Position numbers and translations under genes: made by a program | Shown: piece by piece, positions 51,873 to 61,380 of the stretch | How the letters are laid out: each line of letters begins with the position of its first letter | Numbering within the stretch: the stretch's first letter is position 1 | Notes under the pieces: generated by a model | What the model was told of the DNA's origin: nothing | Seen by the model: only the letters and a program-made list of their open reading frames with translations | The model's database searches: none | NCBI RefSeq assembly: GCF_003955715.1 | Contig: NZ_CP034463.1 | Coordinates: 9,858,001-9,922,000 of the forward strand | Source of the DNA: Streptomyces aquilus | GTDB taxonomy: Bacteria; Actinomycetota; Actinomycetes; Streptomycetales; Streptomycetaceae | Direction of reading: 5' to 3' | DNA length: 64,000 bases

Positions 51873-54155
51873 ATGCCCGAAGACCTCGTCCCGTTCCTCG
51901 GCCGCTGGCGCCTGTGGAACCAGTTCGCGCTGCGCGGCCCGGGCTTCCCGGCCGACGGCGTGCTGCGCCTGGCCCCGCCCGGACTGGCCGAGGCCGCCGA
52001 CAAGTTCGACCCCGACACCCCGCTGTCCGGCCCCGACTGGGAGGCCTTCGCCGGCGAACTGGGCGCGGCGGCCGTGGAGACCGCGCACGCACTTCAGGAC
52101 ATCGCCCGCACCCCCGCGTTCCGGCAGGCGCTGGCCTGGCAGAACCGTCCCGTGCTCACCACCGGCATCGCCCCGTTCCTGCGCTGGAATCCCGACACCG
52201 ACGCGCGCAGCAGCATGCCCCGCCAGCGCGAGGAGCTCGTCGCGCACTACTGGCAGCGGTTCTGCGTGAAGAACGACACCATCGGTTTCTTCGGCCCGGT
52301 CGGCTGGGGCCGCTGGGACCCCGCGGCGTCCGGGGCGCAGGTCGACCCCGGGACCGGACTGACCGCCGACTCCGCGGTCTACTGGGCCAGTTGGGGCATC
52401 GACGCACTCGCCAGGATTCTGGACGCGGACCCGGCGGTGCGCGGTTGGATCGCCCCGAGGCGGGTGCCGTTCGTCGTCGTGCACGGTGCCGAGGTGCGTG
52501 TGCCCGGCCGGCGCCCGACGACGGTGTCCGCCGCGGCCGCGGCGGTTCTCGCCCGTTGCGACGGGGTCCGCAAGGCCCGCGACATCGCCGCCGACCTGCC
52601 CGGCATCGATGTCGACGCGACGCTGCACGACCTGGTGGCCCGCCGCTGGGTGACCTGGCGGGTGGAGGTGCCGGCCGACACCCACCCCGAGCGTGCCCTG
52701 CGCAGCTGGCTGCTGACCATCGGCGAGCCCGGCCTCAGGCGACGCGGCCTTGCCGCCCTCGACCTCCTGGAGGCGGGGAAGACGAAAGTGGCCGCAGCCA
52801 CCGACGAGGACGAACTACTGACCGCGCTGGCGGAGTTGGAGCGCGACTTCACCGGCCTCACCGACACGGCCGCCGTACGCGAGAAGTCGGCCTCCACCGC
52901 CCCCTGCCGCGCTCTCGTGTACAGCGACACCCGCCGCTCGGCCACCGCCCGCCTCGGTCCGGCTGTCGTGGAGGCGCTGGCGCCGCTGCGCATCCTGATG
53001 GACAGCGCGGGCTGGCTCACCTCACAACTGGCCGCCACCGTGCAAGCCGAGATCCGCGGGATCCATCGCCGGCTCGCCGCGGACGGCCCGGTCGACCTGG
53101 CCTCGTTCTGGTTCGCGTGCCTGCCGGTCCTGCACGGCACCGCCCGCACCACGGCCGGGGAACTGCAGCGGGAGTTCGCCGCACGCTGGCAGCGCATCCT
53201 GACAGTCCCCGAAGGGGCCCGCAGGGTCAGCCGGCACGTCGCCGACATCGAAGGGGCCGTGCGGCAGGAGTTCGACGGCGGCGGAGGCTGGACCGCCGCC
53301 CGCTACCTCAGCCCGGACATCATGATCGCCGCCGACGGTCCCGAGGCAGCCGCCCGCGGCGACCTCACCCTCGTCCTCGGCGAACTCCACCTCGCCGCCA
53401 ACACCCTGGGCGCCTCGCTCTTCACCCACCAGCACCCCGACATCGACGAACTGTTCGCCCACACCGACCTAGACCACCCCGGCCCGCGGCTACTGCCCCT
53501 GATCCCCAAGGAACACCGCGCCCGCCTCTCCGCCCGCGTCCGCCAGACGCTGATACGCCCCCAGGACTACCAGGTCGCCCTCTCCGACTTCACCGCCGAC
53601 CCTGCTCGCCCGCGGGCCGTCCGCAGTGCCGACGCCCTCGTCGAGGAGCGCGGCGACGACCTGGTCGTCCGCCTGCCCGACGGCGCCCTCTTCCCCGCCG
53701 TCGACGTCTTCTCGCACGTCCTGACCACGCTGTCCATGGACCTCTTCCGGCTGCTGCCACCGGCCGCCCACACCCCTCGCGTCACCCTCGACCGGATGGT
53801 GGTCGCGCGCGAGACCTGGCAGCTGCTCGCCGCGGACGCGGCCTTCGCCGACGACAAGGACGAAGCCCGGCGCTTCGTCCGGGCCCGCCAGTGGCGCGCC
53901 CGACACGCTCTGCCCCGCTACGTCTTCGTGGTCTCTCCGACGGAGTCCCGGCCCTTCTACGTCGACTTCGACAGCCCGGTCTACGTCACGATCCTCGCCA
54001 AGGCCCTGCGCCGCCTGGCCCGCAAGGGCCCGAACGGCACAGCCACGTTCACGGAGATGCTCCCGACGCCGGAACAGACCTGGCTCACCGATGACGAAGG
54101 GCGGCGCTACACATCGGAGTTGAGGTTCGTCGCCTTCGACACGCAGGAGGAGTGA
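51873..54155 (+). CDS. LanB-like protein 2 (glutamylation-type domain only)
   Basis: 760 aa, a paralogue of the protein at 46644 with the same single-domain architecture and the identical stretch NPDTDARSSMPRQREELVAH through the KNDTIGFFGPVGWGRWD motif. The first 400 bp align without gaps at a constant offset of 5220 bp and are nearly identical, whereas the middle is much more divergent. The C-terminus again has FVVSPTESRPFYVDFDSP. Having two copies suggests two different aminoacyl transfers or a heterodimer. AAGGAG lies before the ATG at 51873. It is the last gene of the operon. Confidence 0.85.
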   Translation: MPEDLVPFLGRWRLWNQFALRGPGFPADGVLRLAPPGLAEAADKFDPDTPLSGPDWEAFAGELGAAAVETAHALQDIARTPAFRQALAWQNRPVLTTGIAPFLRWNPDTDARSSMPRQREELVAHYWQRFCVKNDTIGFFGPVGWGRWDPAASGAQVDPGTGLTADSAVYWASWGIDALARILDADPAVRGWIAPRRVPFVVVHGAEVRVPGRRPTTVSAAAAAVLARCDGVRKARDIAADLPGIDVDATLHDLVARRWVTWRVEVPADTHPERALRSWLLTIGEPGLRRRGLAALDLLEAGKTKVAAATDEDELLTALAELERDFTGLTDTAAVREKSASTAPCRALVYSDTRRSATARLGPAVVEALAPLRILMDSAGWLTSQLAATVQAEIRGIHRRLAADGPVDLASFWFACLPVLHGTARTTAGELQREFAARWQRILTVPEGARRVSRHVADIEGAVRQEFDGGGGWTAARYLSPDIMIAADGPEAAARGDLTLVLGELHLAANTLGASLFTHQHPDIDELFAHTDLDHPGPRLLPLIPKEHRARLSARVRQTLIRPQDYQVALSDFTADPARPRAVRSADALVEERGDDLVVRLPDGALFPAVDVFSHVLTTLSMDLFRLLPPAAHTPRVTLDRMVVARETWQLLAADAAFADDKDEARRFVRARQWRARHALPRYVFVVSPTESRPFYVDFDSPVYVTILAKALRRLARKGPNGTATFTEMLPTPEQTWLTDDEGRRYTSELRFVAFDTQEE

Positions 54156-54393
54156 GGGGTGCGTCGGGCGGCCACCACGACTGTTCGGGGGAGCGAAGGG
54201 GCGGCACTGACCCGGGCCCCGCGGCTGTGTGACCACCGCCACAGCCATCGGCGCGACCGCCGACGACCTCATCATCTGGTGGGCCGGCCGCGACTTTCCC
54301 GGACGGCCGACCCGGCACACCAGCACCTTCCAAACCACGGCCTGGCCGACAACCCGGCACGGCTGCGCGAGAGACACCACTCCTGGCGGGCGG

Positions 54394-55413
54394 TCAGTCG
54401 GTCAGTGGGTAGTGGCAGGCAACGCGGCGTCCTGCGGGCGTCGGTGTGAGCCGGGGGCGCTCCACGGCGCAGCGTTCGCGTGCGTACGGGCAGCGGGTGC
54501 GGAAGGGGCAGCCCGTCGGCTTGTCCACCGGGTTGGGTACCTCGCCGGTGAGGACGATGCGTTCCCGGGGCGGTGCGTCCGGCGCGCTGCCGTCGTCGAT
54601 GTCCGGCACCGCGGACAGCAGCGCCTGTGTGTAGGGGTGGGCGGGTGCCTCGAACAGGGCCTCCGTACCCGCGAGTTCGACGATCTCGCCGAGGTACATG
54701 ACGGCGATCCGGTCCGACACATGGCGGACCACGCCGAGGTCGTGCGCGATGAAGACGTAGGTGAGCGCGAACTCCTCCTGGAGGTCGGCGAAGAGGTTCA
54801 GCACCTGGGCCTGGATCGACACGTCGAGCGCGGACACCGGCTCGTCGGCGACGATCAGCTTCGGGTTGGTGGCCAACGCCCGGGCGATTCCGATGCGTTG
54901 GCGCTGACCGCCGGAGAACTCGTGCGGATAGCGGTCCAGGTGCGCCGCGGCCAGTCCTACGACGTCGAAGAGCTCGGCGACCCGGCGGCGGACGGTGGCG
55001 GCGTCGCCGTAGCGGTGCACGAGCAGCGGCTCGGCCACGATGTCGCCGGCGCGGCGGCGGGGGTTGAGCGAGGCCTGCGGGTCCTGGAAGACCAGCTGCA
55101 TGCCCGGGCGCACGGGCCGCAGTCGGCGCGTGGACAAGGTGCTGATGTCCTGCCCGTCGAACTCGACCCGGCCGCTGGTGAGTTCGGTGAGCCGGACCAG
55201 GCAGCGGCCCAGGGTGGACTTGCCGCAGCCCGACTCGCCGACGATGCCGAGGGTTTCGCCGGTGTGGACGTCGAGGGACACTCCGTCCACGGCTCGTAGG
55301 ACCTTGCGGCGGCGGGTGAGTGGGTAGTGCTTGGTGACGTCCGTGGCGCGCAGCAGGACGTCGCCCGCGGGAGGCGCGTCCTCGTCCACCGCCACCATGT
55401 CCTGTGCCGTCAC
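54394..55413 (-). CDS. oligopeptide ABC transporter ATPase (OppF-like)
   Basis: 339 aa. Walker A is GESGCGKST, the signature is [16 protein letters not shown], and Walker B is [14 protein letters not shown]. The C-terminal oligopeptide-type extension contains the Cys pattern [14 protein letters not shown]. Start is GTG at 55413, overlapping the stop of the OppD-like gene (GTGA). With the other ATPase it energises dipeptide/oligopeptide uptake. Confidence 0.93.
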   Translation of the reverse strand: MTAQDMVAVDEDAPPAGDVLLRATDVTKHYPLTRRRKVLRAVDGVSLDVHTGETLGIVGESGCGKSTLGRCLVRLTELTSGRVEFDGQDISTLSTRRLRPVRPGMQLVFQDPQASLNPRRRAGDIVAEPLLVHRYGDAATVRRRVAELFDVVGLAAAHLDRYPHEFSGGQRQRIGIARALATNPKLIVADEPVSALDVSIQAQVLNLFADLQEEFALTYVFIAHDLGVVRHVSDRIAVMYLGEIVELAGTEALFEAPAHPYTQALLSAVPDIDDGSAPDAPPRERIVLTGEVPNPVDKPTGCPFRTRCPYARERCAVERPRLTPTPAGRRVACHYPLTD

Positions 55414-56531
55414 TTCGCCGCCTCCGTGTCGATGTCCACCGGGCCGGTCGCTACCGTCTCCGTGTTGATGTCCGCCGGGCCGGTCGCCACCGTCTCCGTG
55501 TTCGTGTCCTCCGTGTTCGTGTCCGCAGGACCGGTCGCCGCCACCCGTGCCGTCAGGCGCAGAGCCGCGCGGTCGTCCGGTGGCAGCCAGCAGGCGTCGC
55601 GGTGGGTGTCGCCGGACAGTGCGGGGCGCTCCTCGCACCGCTCGTGACGCAGCCGGCAGCGCGGCGCGAACGCGCATCCCTCCGGAAGGCCGCCGGGCGA
55701 GACCGGCATGCCCGCGATGGTGGGCAGCCGTCGCAGCCGGGGACCGCCGACGCGGGGCACCGAGTCCAGCAGGCCCCAGGTGTAGGGGTGCCGGGGGCCG
55801 TGGAACACCGCCCGGCGCGGGCCCTCCTCGGCCGCCCGGCCGCCGTACATCACCAGGACCCGGTCGGCGATCTGGGAGACCACCCCCATGTCGTGCGTGA
55901 TGAGCACGACGGCCGCACCGCCTGCGTTCAACTCCCGCATCAGGTCGAGGATCTGGGCCTGGACGGTGACATCCAGCGCAGTCGTCGGTTCGTCGGCGAT
56001 GAGCAGCGCGGGGCTGCAGGACAGGGCCATCGCGATGACCGCGCGCTGGCGCATGCCGCCGGAGAACTCGTGCGGGTAGGCGTTCACCCGGGAGGCCGCG
56101 TCGGGGATGCCGACGTCGGAGAGCAGCTGGACCGCGCGGGCCCGCGCCGCCTTGCGGGACACCTGCTCGTGCGCACGTATCTGCTCGGCGATCTGCCAGC
56201 CGACCGTGTACACGGGGGTCAGCGCGGTCATCGGGTCCTGGAAGACCATGGCGACCTCCCGGCCCCGTATCGCACGCATGTCCTTGTCGGGAAGGGCGAG
56301 CAAGTCGCGGCCTCGGAAGCGGACTTCGCCCGACACCGTGACGTTGGGGTTGGTCAGCAGGCGCAGGACGGCCAGCATCGACACGCTCTTGCCGGAGCCC
56401 GACTCGCCCACCACGCCCAGGACTTCGCCGGGTGCGACGGTGAAGGAGAGGCCGTCGACGGCCGTGACCGGGCCGGTGCGGGTGCGGAAGGAGACCCGCA
56501 GGTCGCGTACGTCCAGCAGGGGTTCAGGCAT
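55410..56531 (-). CDS. oligopeptide ABC transporter ATPase (OppD-like)
   Basis: 373 aa with Walker A GESGSGKS, signature [16 protein letters not shown] and Walker [15 protein letters not shown], then the oligopeptide-type C-terminal domain ([14 protein letters not shown]). About 40 residues of low-complexity repeats follow ([17 protein letters not shown]...), absent from the family core and probably dispensable. Its start overlaps the OppB gene end by 8 nt and its stop overlaps the OppF start. Confidence 0.93.
   Translation of the reverse strand: MPEPLLDVRDLRVSFRTRTGPVTAVDGLSFTVAPGEVLGVVGESGSGKSVSMLAVLRLLTNPNVTVSGEVRFRGRDLLALPDKDMRAIRGREVAMVFQDPMTALTPVYTVGWQIAEQIRAHEQVSRKAARARAVQLLSDVGIPDAASRVNAYPHEFSGGMRQRAVIAMALSCSPALLIADEPTTALDVTVQAQILDLMRELNAGGAAVVLITHDMGVVSQIADRVLVMYGGRAAEEGPRRAVFHGPRHPYTWGLLDSVPRVGGPRLRRLPTIAGMPVSPGGLPEGCAFAPRCRLRHERCEERPALSGDTHRDACWLPPDDRAALRLTARVAATGPADTNTEDTNTETVATGPADINTETVATGPVDIDTEAAK
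55426..55545 (-). repeat. 36-bp tandem repeats in the OppD-like C-terminus
   Basis: Two 36-bp units (55426-55461, 55462-55497), a 15-bp partial and a third 33-bp variant encode the repeated [12 protein letters not shown] tail of the ATPase. It looks like a recent slippage expansion. Confidence 0.85.
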
Positions 56532-57492
56532 GGCGGGCCCTCGGGTCGAGTCGCGCGTACAGGATGTCCACCAGGGCGTTGGCGAGGACCACGAAGAAGG
56601 CCGCGTACAGAACGGTCCCCATGATCACGGGCAGGTCGAGGTTCTGGAGGGCGTCGAAGGTGAGCTTGCCGATGCCGGGCAGGCCGAAGACCACCTCGGT
56701 GAGCAGCGCCGCGCCGCCCACGAGGGCGCCGAAGTCCAGGCCGAACAGCGACACGATCGGGATCAGCGAGCAGCGCAGGGCGTGGCGCAGCAGGATCCGG
56801 CGCTCGGACAGGCCCTTGGCGCGGGCCGTGCGGACGTAGTCCTCGTTGAGGGCGGTGATGACCTCGCCGCGCAGGAGGCGGGCGTAGATCCCGGCGTACA
56901 GCAGGGCCAGCGTCAGCCAGGGGAAGAGCATGTGCAGCGCCCACTGGCCCGGGTCCTGACTCAGGCCGACGTAGCCGGGCGGTGGTACCCAGGAGAAGAC
57001 CGAACTGTGCAGCTGCTTCTGGGTGATGAGGTTGACGACCTCGCCGAGCCAGTAGGCGGGCAGCGAGACGCCGACCACGCCCACGAGCATGATCAGCGGG
57101 TCGGCCGCCTTGCCGCGCAGAGTGGCCGCGGCCGTGCCCATGAGGATGCCGGCCACCATCCAGATCACCGCGGCGCCGACGACCAGCGACAGGGTCACCG
57201 GGGTGGCCTGCACGATCTGCGGGATGACCCGGGCGCCGCGGTTGACGAAGGACTCCAGGTCGCGGTCGACGAGGAGGTGACGCATCATCAGCAGATAGCG
57301 GATCGGCATCGGGCGGTCGAGGCCGAAGGAGTGCCGCACCTGGGCGAGGGTGGCAGGGTCGGCGTTGCGGCCCGCGATGCGTGCCGCGGGGTCGACTCCC
57401 GGAGTGGCGAAGAAGATCAGGAACACCAGGACGCTGATCGCGAACATCACCAGCAGGGCCGAGCCGAACCGCTTGAGCGCGAAGGACAGCAT
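56524..57492 (-). CDS. oligopeptide ABC transporter permease (OppB/DppB-like)
   Basis: 322 aa with six membrane helices. The N-terminus FALKRFGSALLVMFAISVLV and the EAA loop EDYVRTARAKGLSERRILLR are typical of DppB. ATG at 57492 is used (MLSFALKRFG); the extra residues upstream overlap the OppC gene end. Confidence 0.92.
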   Translation of the reverse strand: MLSFALKRFGSALLVMFAISVLVFLIFFATPGVDPAARIAGRNADPATLAQVRHSFGLDRPMPIRYLLMMRHLLVDRDLESFVNRGARVIPQIVQATPVTLSLVVGAAVIWMVAGILMGTAAATLRGKAADPLIMLVGVVGVSLPAYWLGEVVNLITQKQLHSSVFSWVPPPGYVGLSQDPGQWALHMLFPWLTLALLYAGIYARLLRGEVITALNEDYVRTARAKGLSERRILLRHALRCSLIPIVSLFGLDFGALVGGAALLTEVVFGLPGIGKLTFDALQNLDLPVIMGTVLYAAFFVVLANALVDILYARLDPRARHA

Positions 57493-57499
57493 GGCAGCG

Positions 57500-58525
57500 T
57501 CACACCCCTCCGCGCAGCCGGGCGCTCGGGTCGAGCGCGTCGCGTACCCCGTCACCCAGGACGTTGAGGGCCGCCGTGGTGAGCGCGATGAGCAGACCGG
57601 GGGCGATCGTCACCGTCGGGCGGGTGTAGAGCAGGCCCAGACCGTCCTCGATGATCGTGCCCCAGCTGGCGTCGGGCGGCTGCACGCCGACGGACAGGAA
57701 GGACAGTGCCGACTCGGTGAGCATGGCCAGCGCGGTCATCAGCGGGACGAACACGATCGCCGTGGGCAGCACGTTCGGCAGCACCTCCCGGCGCAGGATG
57801 CGCAGGGTGGGCGCGCCGGATCCGACGGCCGCGTGGATGAACTCCTTGTTGCGCAGCACCAGCACCTGACCACGCAACGGCCGTGCGATGTACGGGACAT
57901 AGATCGCCGCGATGATCGCGACGGGCAGCCACAGGCTCCCCGCGTCGACGGTGAGCGGGCCCAGCTTGAGCCCGTTGGTGAGCAGGACCACCGACAGACA
58001 GATGGCCAGCAGGTACACCGGGAACGCCCAGATGACGTCCAGGATCCGGGAGATGACGGAGTCCACGGCGCCGCCCGCGTACCCGGCGACGACCCCGACG
58101 GCCGTACCGACGACGCAGGTGAGCAGAGCCGCGGTGACACCGATGAACAGGCTCGTACGGCCGCCGTAGAGCAGGCGTGCCATGACGTCGCGGCCCTGGT
58201 TGTCGGCGCCGAGGAAGTAGTGGGCGGGGTCCCAGGTCGGGCCGATGGGCGTGACGCCGAGGCCGAGGCCGGTGCTGCTCGGGGTGAGCACCGGCACGGT
58301 CTTGCCGTCGATGACCGTGGTGCCGGAGACGTGGGACTGGAAGGGGTCGGTGTGGGCGATGTGGGCCGCGTACAGCGGCGCGCACAGCGTGGCCACGACG
58401 ACGATCAGCAGGACGACGGCCGCGGCCAGCGCCGACCTGTTGCGCACCAGGTCGGCGGCGGCCGTCCGCCAGGGGCCCGGCGAGCGCCGGGCCTCAGCGG
58501 TCAACAGGGGCTCCGAGGCGGTCAT
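57500..58525 (-). CDS. oligopeptide ABC transporter permease (OppC/DppC-like)
   Basis: 341 aa. HYFLGADNQGRDVMARLLYG is the DppC periplasmic signature; the EAA loop reads NKEFIHAAVGSGAPTLRILR. Six membrane helices follow an N-terminal cytoplasmic tail. ATG at 58525 overlaps the stop of the binding-protein gene (ATGA), confirming one operon. Confidence 0.92.
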   Translation of the reverse strand: MTASEPLLTAEARRSPGPWRTAAADLVRNRSALAAAVVLLIVVVATLCAPLYAAHIAHTDPFQSHVSGTTVIDGKTVPVLTPSSTGLGLGVTPIGPTWDPAHYFLGADNQGRDVMARLLYGGRTSLFIGVTAALLTCVVGTAVGVVAGYAGGAVDSVISRILDVIWAFPVYLLAICLSVVLLTNGLKLGPLTVDAGSLWLPVAIIAAIYVPYIARPLRGQVLVLRNKEFIHAAVGSGAPTLRILRREVLPNVLPTAIVFVPLMTALAMLTESALSFLSVGVQPPDASWGTIIEDGLGLLYTRPTVTIAPGLLIALTTAALNVLGDGVRDALDPSARLRGGV

Positions 58526-60246
58526 TTGACCCACAGCTGCCCGACGAGCATGTAGAACTGCTTGCTGAACTGGTAGTTGCCGACCCGCTTCGACGTGAAG
58601 TCGACGAGCTTGGGGTTGATCAGCGGGACGACCGGCGACTCGGCCATGATCTGCTGGTCGACGGCGCCCCACTGCTGGTTGGCGCCCTTCTCGTCGGTCT
58701 GCGCGGTCTTCAGCGCCGAGTGCATCTTCGCGTCGATGCCCTTGTCGCAGAAGCCGGAGATGTTGATGCTCGAGTCGCTGCCGGGATGGAACGAGGCGCA
58801 GGACAGCAGCACGTTGAGGAAGTCCGAGGCCGCCGGATAGTCCTGGTACCAGGACGTCAGCGCCAACTGCACCTTGTTCTTGGTGTTCTGGATATAGGTG
58901 AACTGGATGTTCGGCGACAGCGGCTTGAGCTTCGCCTTGTAGCCGAGCTGAGTGAGCAGGCTCTGCAGGTACTGCCCGATCGACTTGTTGACGTCGTCGT
59001 CCTGGACGACGATGCCGACCTCCTGCCCGGCCGTACCGGACTTCTTCACCAGCTCCTTGGCCTTGGCGAGATCCGCGGCCTTCCAGGTGGTGCCGCCGCC
59101 CTTGGTGTAGTCGCACGAGTCGACGTGCCCGGGGAAGCCCGGTGGCAGGATGGTGCAGGCGGGAGAGGCGAGGTTCTTGCCGCCGTACAGCTGGACCACG
59201 GCCGCCCGGTCGACGGCGTAGTTGATCGCCTGACGCGCCAACTTGTTGTTGAACGGCGCCATGTTGACGTTCAGCGTCGCGTACCAGAACGCGGTCAGCG
59301 GGTTCACGTGCGTCTGCGAGGCGTACTTGGTGCCCATCTCGCCCAGCCGGTCGGTGGGCGGCGCGTCGAACATCCAGTCCGCCTGGCCGTTCTCGACGGC
59401 GGTGACCTCGGACTCCACCGTCTGCCCGAAGGTGTAGTCGATGACGTCCGGATAGCCCTGCGGCGACGCCTGCCGCGACCACTCCTTGAAGTGCGGGTTG
59501 CGCACCAGCTTCAGCTCGCGGTTCGGATCGTAGGAGGCGGCCATGTACGCGCCGGTCGACGGCAGCGGCCTGGTGCCGGCGTCCTTCGTGGGCGAGTCCT
59601 TCGGTACGACGCTGGCGTGCGGGACGGCCAGTTTGTACGGGAACTCGGAGTCCGCGGCGGTGAGGTTGATGGTGACCGTGTTGTTCTTCGCGTCGCCGAT
59701 CACGCCCTTGGACAGGGTGCAGGAGGCCGGCTTCTTGAGGCAGGCGTCGGCGCCGACGATGCCGTTGTAGAAGGTGCCGGCGGTGGGGCTGGAGACCTTG
59801 AAGATGCGCTGGAAGGACGCCACCACGTCATCGGTGGTCAGCGCCTTGCCGTTGGAGAAGGTGATGCCCTTGCGGAGCGTGAAGGTGTACGTCCTGCCGC
59901 CGTTGGTCACCTTCGGCATCGCCGCGGCCAGGTCCGGGACGACGGTGAACGACTCCTGGCCACCGACCTTCTTGAACGCAAGCAGACCGTCGTACATCGA
60001 CTGGTACAACTGCCAGTACTGGAGCGTGTAGTTGACCTGTGGGTCGAGGGTGCCGGCGGCCGCGTGGGCGGTCAGTTTCAGGGTGCCGCCCTTGTGCTGC
60101 GGCTGGAAGGCGGACGAGCCGGAGCCGGACGAGGACGCGCTCGGGTTGTCGGAGGAGCCGCTGTCGGAGGACGAACAGGCGGCGGCGGTCAGGGCGAGGG
60201 CGACAGTGGCGGCGGCGAGCGCGCCCCGTCTCGTGCTGCGGGACAT
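58522..60246 (-). CDS. extracellular solute-binding lipoprotein, family 5
   Basis: 574 aa. A lipoprotein signal ends at LTAAAC (Cys about 24), followed by a Ser-rich linker. The SBP_bac_5 fold is shown by GGTLKLTAHAAAGTLDPQVN, YTFTLRKGITFSNGKALTTDDV and YQDYPAASDFLNVLL. It should deliver peptides or peptide-like compounds to the OppBCDF proteins encoded downstream. Regulation probably lies with the divergent GntR gene beyond the S33 peptidase. Confidence 0.94.
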   Translation of the reverse strand: MSRSTRRGALAAATVALALTAAACSSSDSGSSDNPSASSSGSGSSAFQPQHKGGTLKLTAHAAAGTLDPQVNYTLQYWQLYQSMYDGLLAFKKVGGQESFTVVPDLAAAMPKVTNGGRTYTFTLRKGITFSNGKALTTDDVVASFQRIFKVSSPTAGTFYNGIVGADACLKKPASCTLSKGVIGDAKNNTVTINLTAADSEFPYKLAVPHASVVPKDSPTKDAGTRPLPSTGAYMAASYDPNRELKLVRNPHFKEWSRQASPQGYPDVIDYTFGQTVESEVTAVENGQADWMFDAPPTDRLGEMGTKYASQTHVNPLTAFWYATLNVNMAPFNNKLARQAINYAVDRAAVVQLYGGKNLASPACTILPPGFPGHVDSCDYTKGGGTTWKAADLAKAKELVKKSGTAGQEVGIVVQDDDVNKSIGQYLQSLLTQLGYKAKLKPLSPNIQFTYIQNTKNKVQLALTSWYQDYPAASDFLNVLLSCASFHPGSDSSINISGFCDKGIDAKMHSALKTAQTDEKGANQQWGAVDQQIMAESPVVPLINPKLVDFTSKRVGNYQFSKQFYMLVGQLWVK

Positions 60247-60282
60247 CGCAATGAACTCCCGTCGGGGGAACGGCCGTTGGGG

Positions 60283-61179
60283 TCAGTCGGTGGAGTCGAG
60301 GAAGGAGCCCACGACCCGGAGGTAGAGCTCTTCTTCCTCGACGTGCGGCATGTGGCTGGAGTGCTCGAACATGTGCCAGCGCACATCGGGGATGTGGTCG
60401 GCGAAGGGGCGCAGCGTCTCGGGGGTCGCCTCGTCGTAGCGGCCGGACACCAGCAGGGTGGGTACGTCGATCAGGTGCAGCCGGTCGACGACGGACCAGT
60501 CCTTGAGCGTGCCGACGACATGGAACTCGTTCGGCCCGTTCATGGTGTGGTACACGGTCGGATCGGCCGCGATGTTGTCCCAAGTCGCCTGCACTTCGGG
60601 TGGGTTGGGGGTCAGGCGGCACACGTGGCGCTCGTTGAAGACCTGCTCGGCCGCGCGGTAGGCGGGGTCGTCGGTGGTTCCGGCGGCCTCATGGGCGAGC
60701 AGGGTGTGCTGGACCTCCGGCGGCAGTTCGGCGCGCAGTCCGGCCGCCGCCTTCAGCCACAGCTCCATGGACGCGGGGGAGTTGGCGATGACCAGACCCC
60801 GCAGTCCGGTCGGGCGCCGTACGGCGTGCTCGGCGGCGAGCATGCCGCCCCACGACTGGCCGAGCAGGTGGTAACCGTCGGCGATGCCCAACGCCTTGAG
60901 GAGGTTGTCGAGTTCGTCGAGGAAGAGCTGGACGGTCCAGAAGTCGGCGCCCTTGTCGGGCAGATGGGTGGACAGTCCCGTGCCGAGCTGGTCGTAGTGC
61001 ACCACCTGGCGGTCCTGCTGGGCGATGTTCGCGATGCTGAGGGTGTAGTTGTGACCGGCGCCGGGCCCGCCGTGCAGGACCACCAGGGGGGTCCGGCCCG
61101 GTTCGCCCGTGATCCGGTACCAGGTGGAACAGCCGTTGAAGTCGACGGTTCCGGTGTGGTTCGGTTCGGGGATCGCCAC
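60283..61179 (-). CDS. S33-family alpha/beta hydrolase (proline iminopeptidase-like)
   Basis: 298 aa. The oxyanion signature is HGGPGAGHNYTLS, the nucleophile elbow GQSWGG, the acid SGRYDEATPE and the His in EHSSHMPHVEEEE. This is the proline-iminopeptidase/tricorn-interacting-factor type, releasing N-terminal residues from short peptides. As first gene of the oligopeptide importer operon, 36 nt before the binding protein, it probably degrades the imported peptides. It may also matter to peptide products of the cluster next door. Confidence 0.88.
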   Translation of the reverse strand: MAIPEPNHTGTVDFNGCSTWYRITGEPGRTPLVVLHGGPGAGHNYTLSIANIAQQDRQVVHYDQLGTGLSTHLPDKGADFWTVQLFLDELDNLLKALGIADGYHLLGQSWGGMLAAEHAVRRPTGLRGLVIANSPASMELWLKAAAGLRAELPPEVQHTLLAHEAAGTTDDPAYRAAEQVFNERHVCRLTPNPPEVQATWDNIAADPTVYHTMNGPNEFHVVGTLKDWSVVDRLHLIDVPTLLVSGRYDEATPETLRPFADHIPDVRWHMFEHSSHMPHVEEEELYLRVVGSFLDSTD

Positions 61180-61270
61180 GAGGAAGCCTCCCGGACCGGC
61201 CGGTGCGAGCCGGCCGCTGGCTGAAAACGGTGTGGGTGTGACGGATGGGTGAGATAGTGATTGGGCAAAT

Positions 61271-61328
61271 GGTCAGCGCACAAGACCTTTTAGCGGGGCC
61301 GGGTCAAGACGTAACGGCGTGTTTACGT
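61271..61328. promoter_or_regulatory. dyads between S33/opp operon and GntR gene
   Basis: GGTC-N9-GACC (61271-61287) and ACGTAA-N8-TTACGT (61309-61328) lie in the 201-nt divergent spacer. The first resembles GntR/FadR half-site spacing. Operator function is inferred. Confidence 0.4.
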
Positions 61329-61380
61329 GGCCTGCGTGCGTTAACAAGAGCGGCGAACAAGGGGGAGCCAGCTGACATCC

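Noticed and set aside
54156-54393. Possible small gene after the second LanB-like gene
   Set aside because: The short frame starting VTTATAIGATADDLIIWWAG has no ribosome binding site or family match and ends against the convergent OppF gene.
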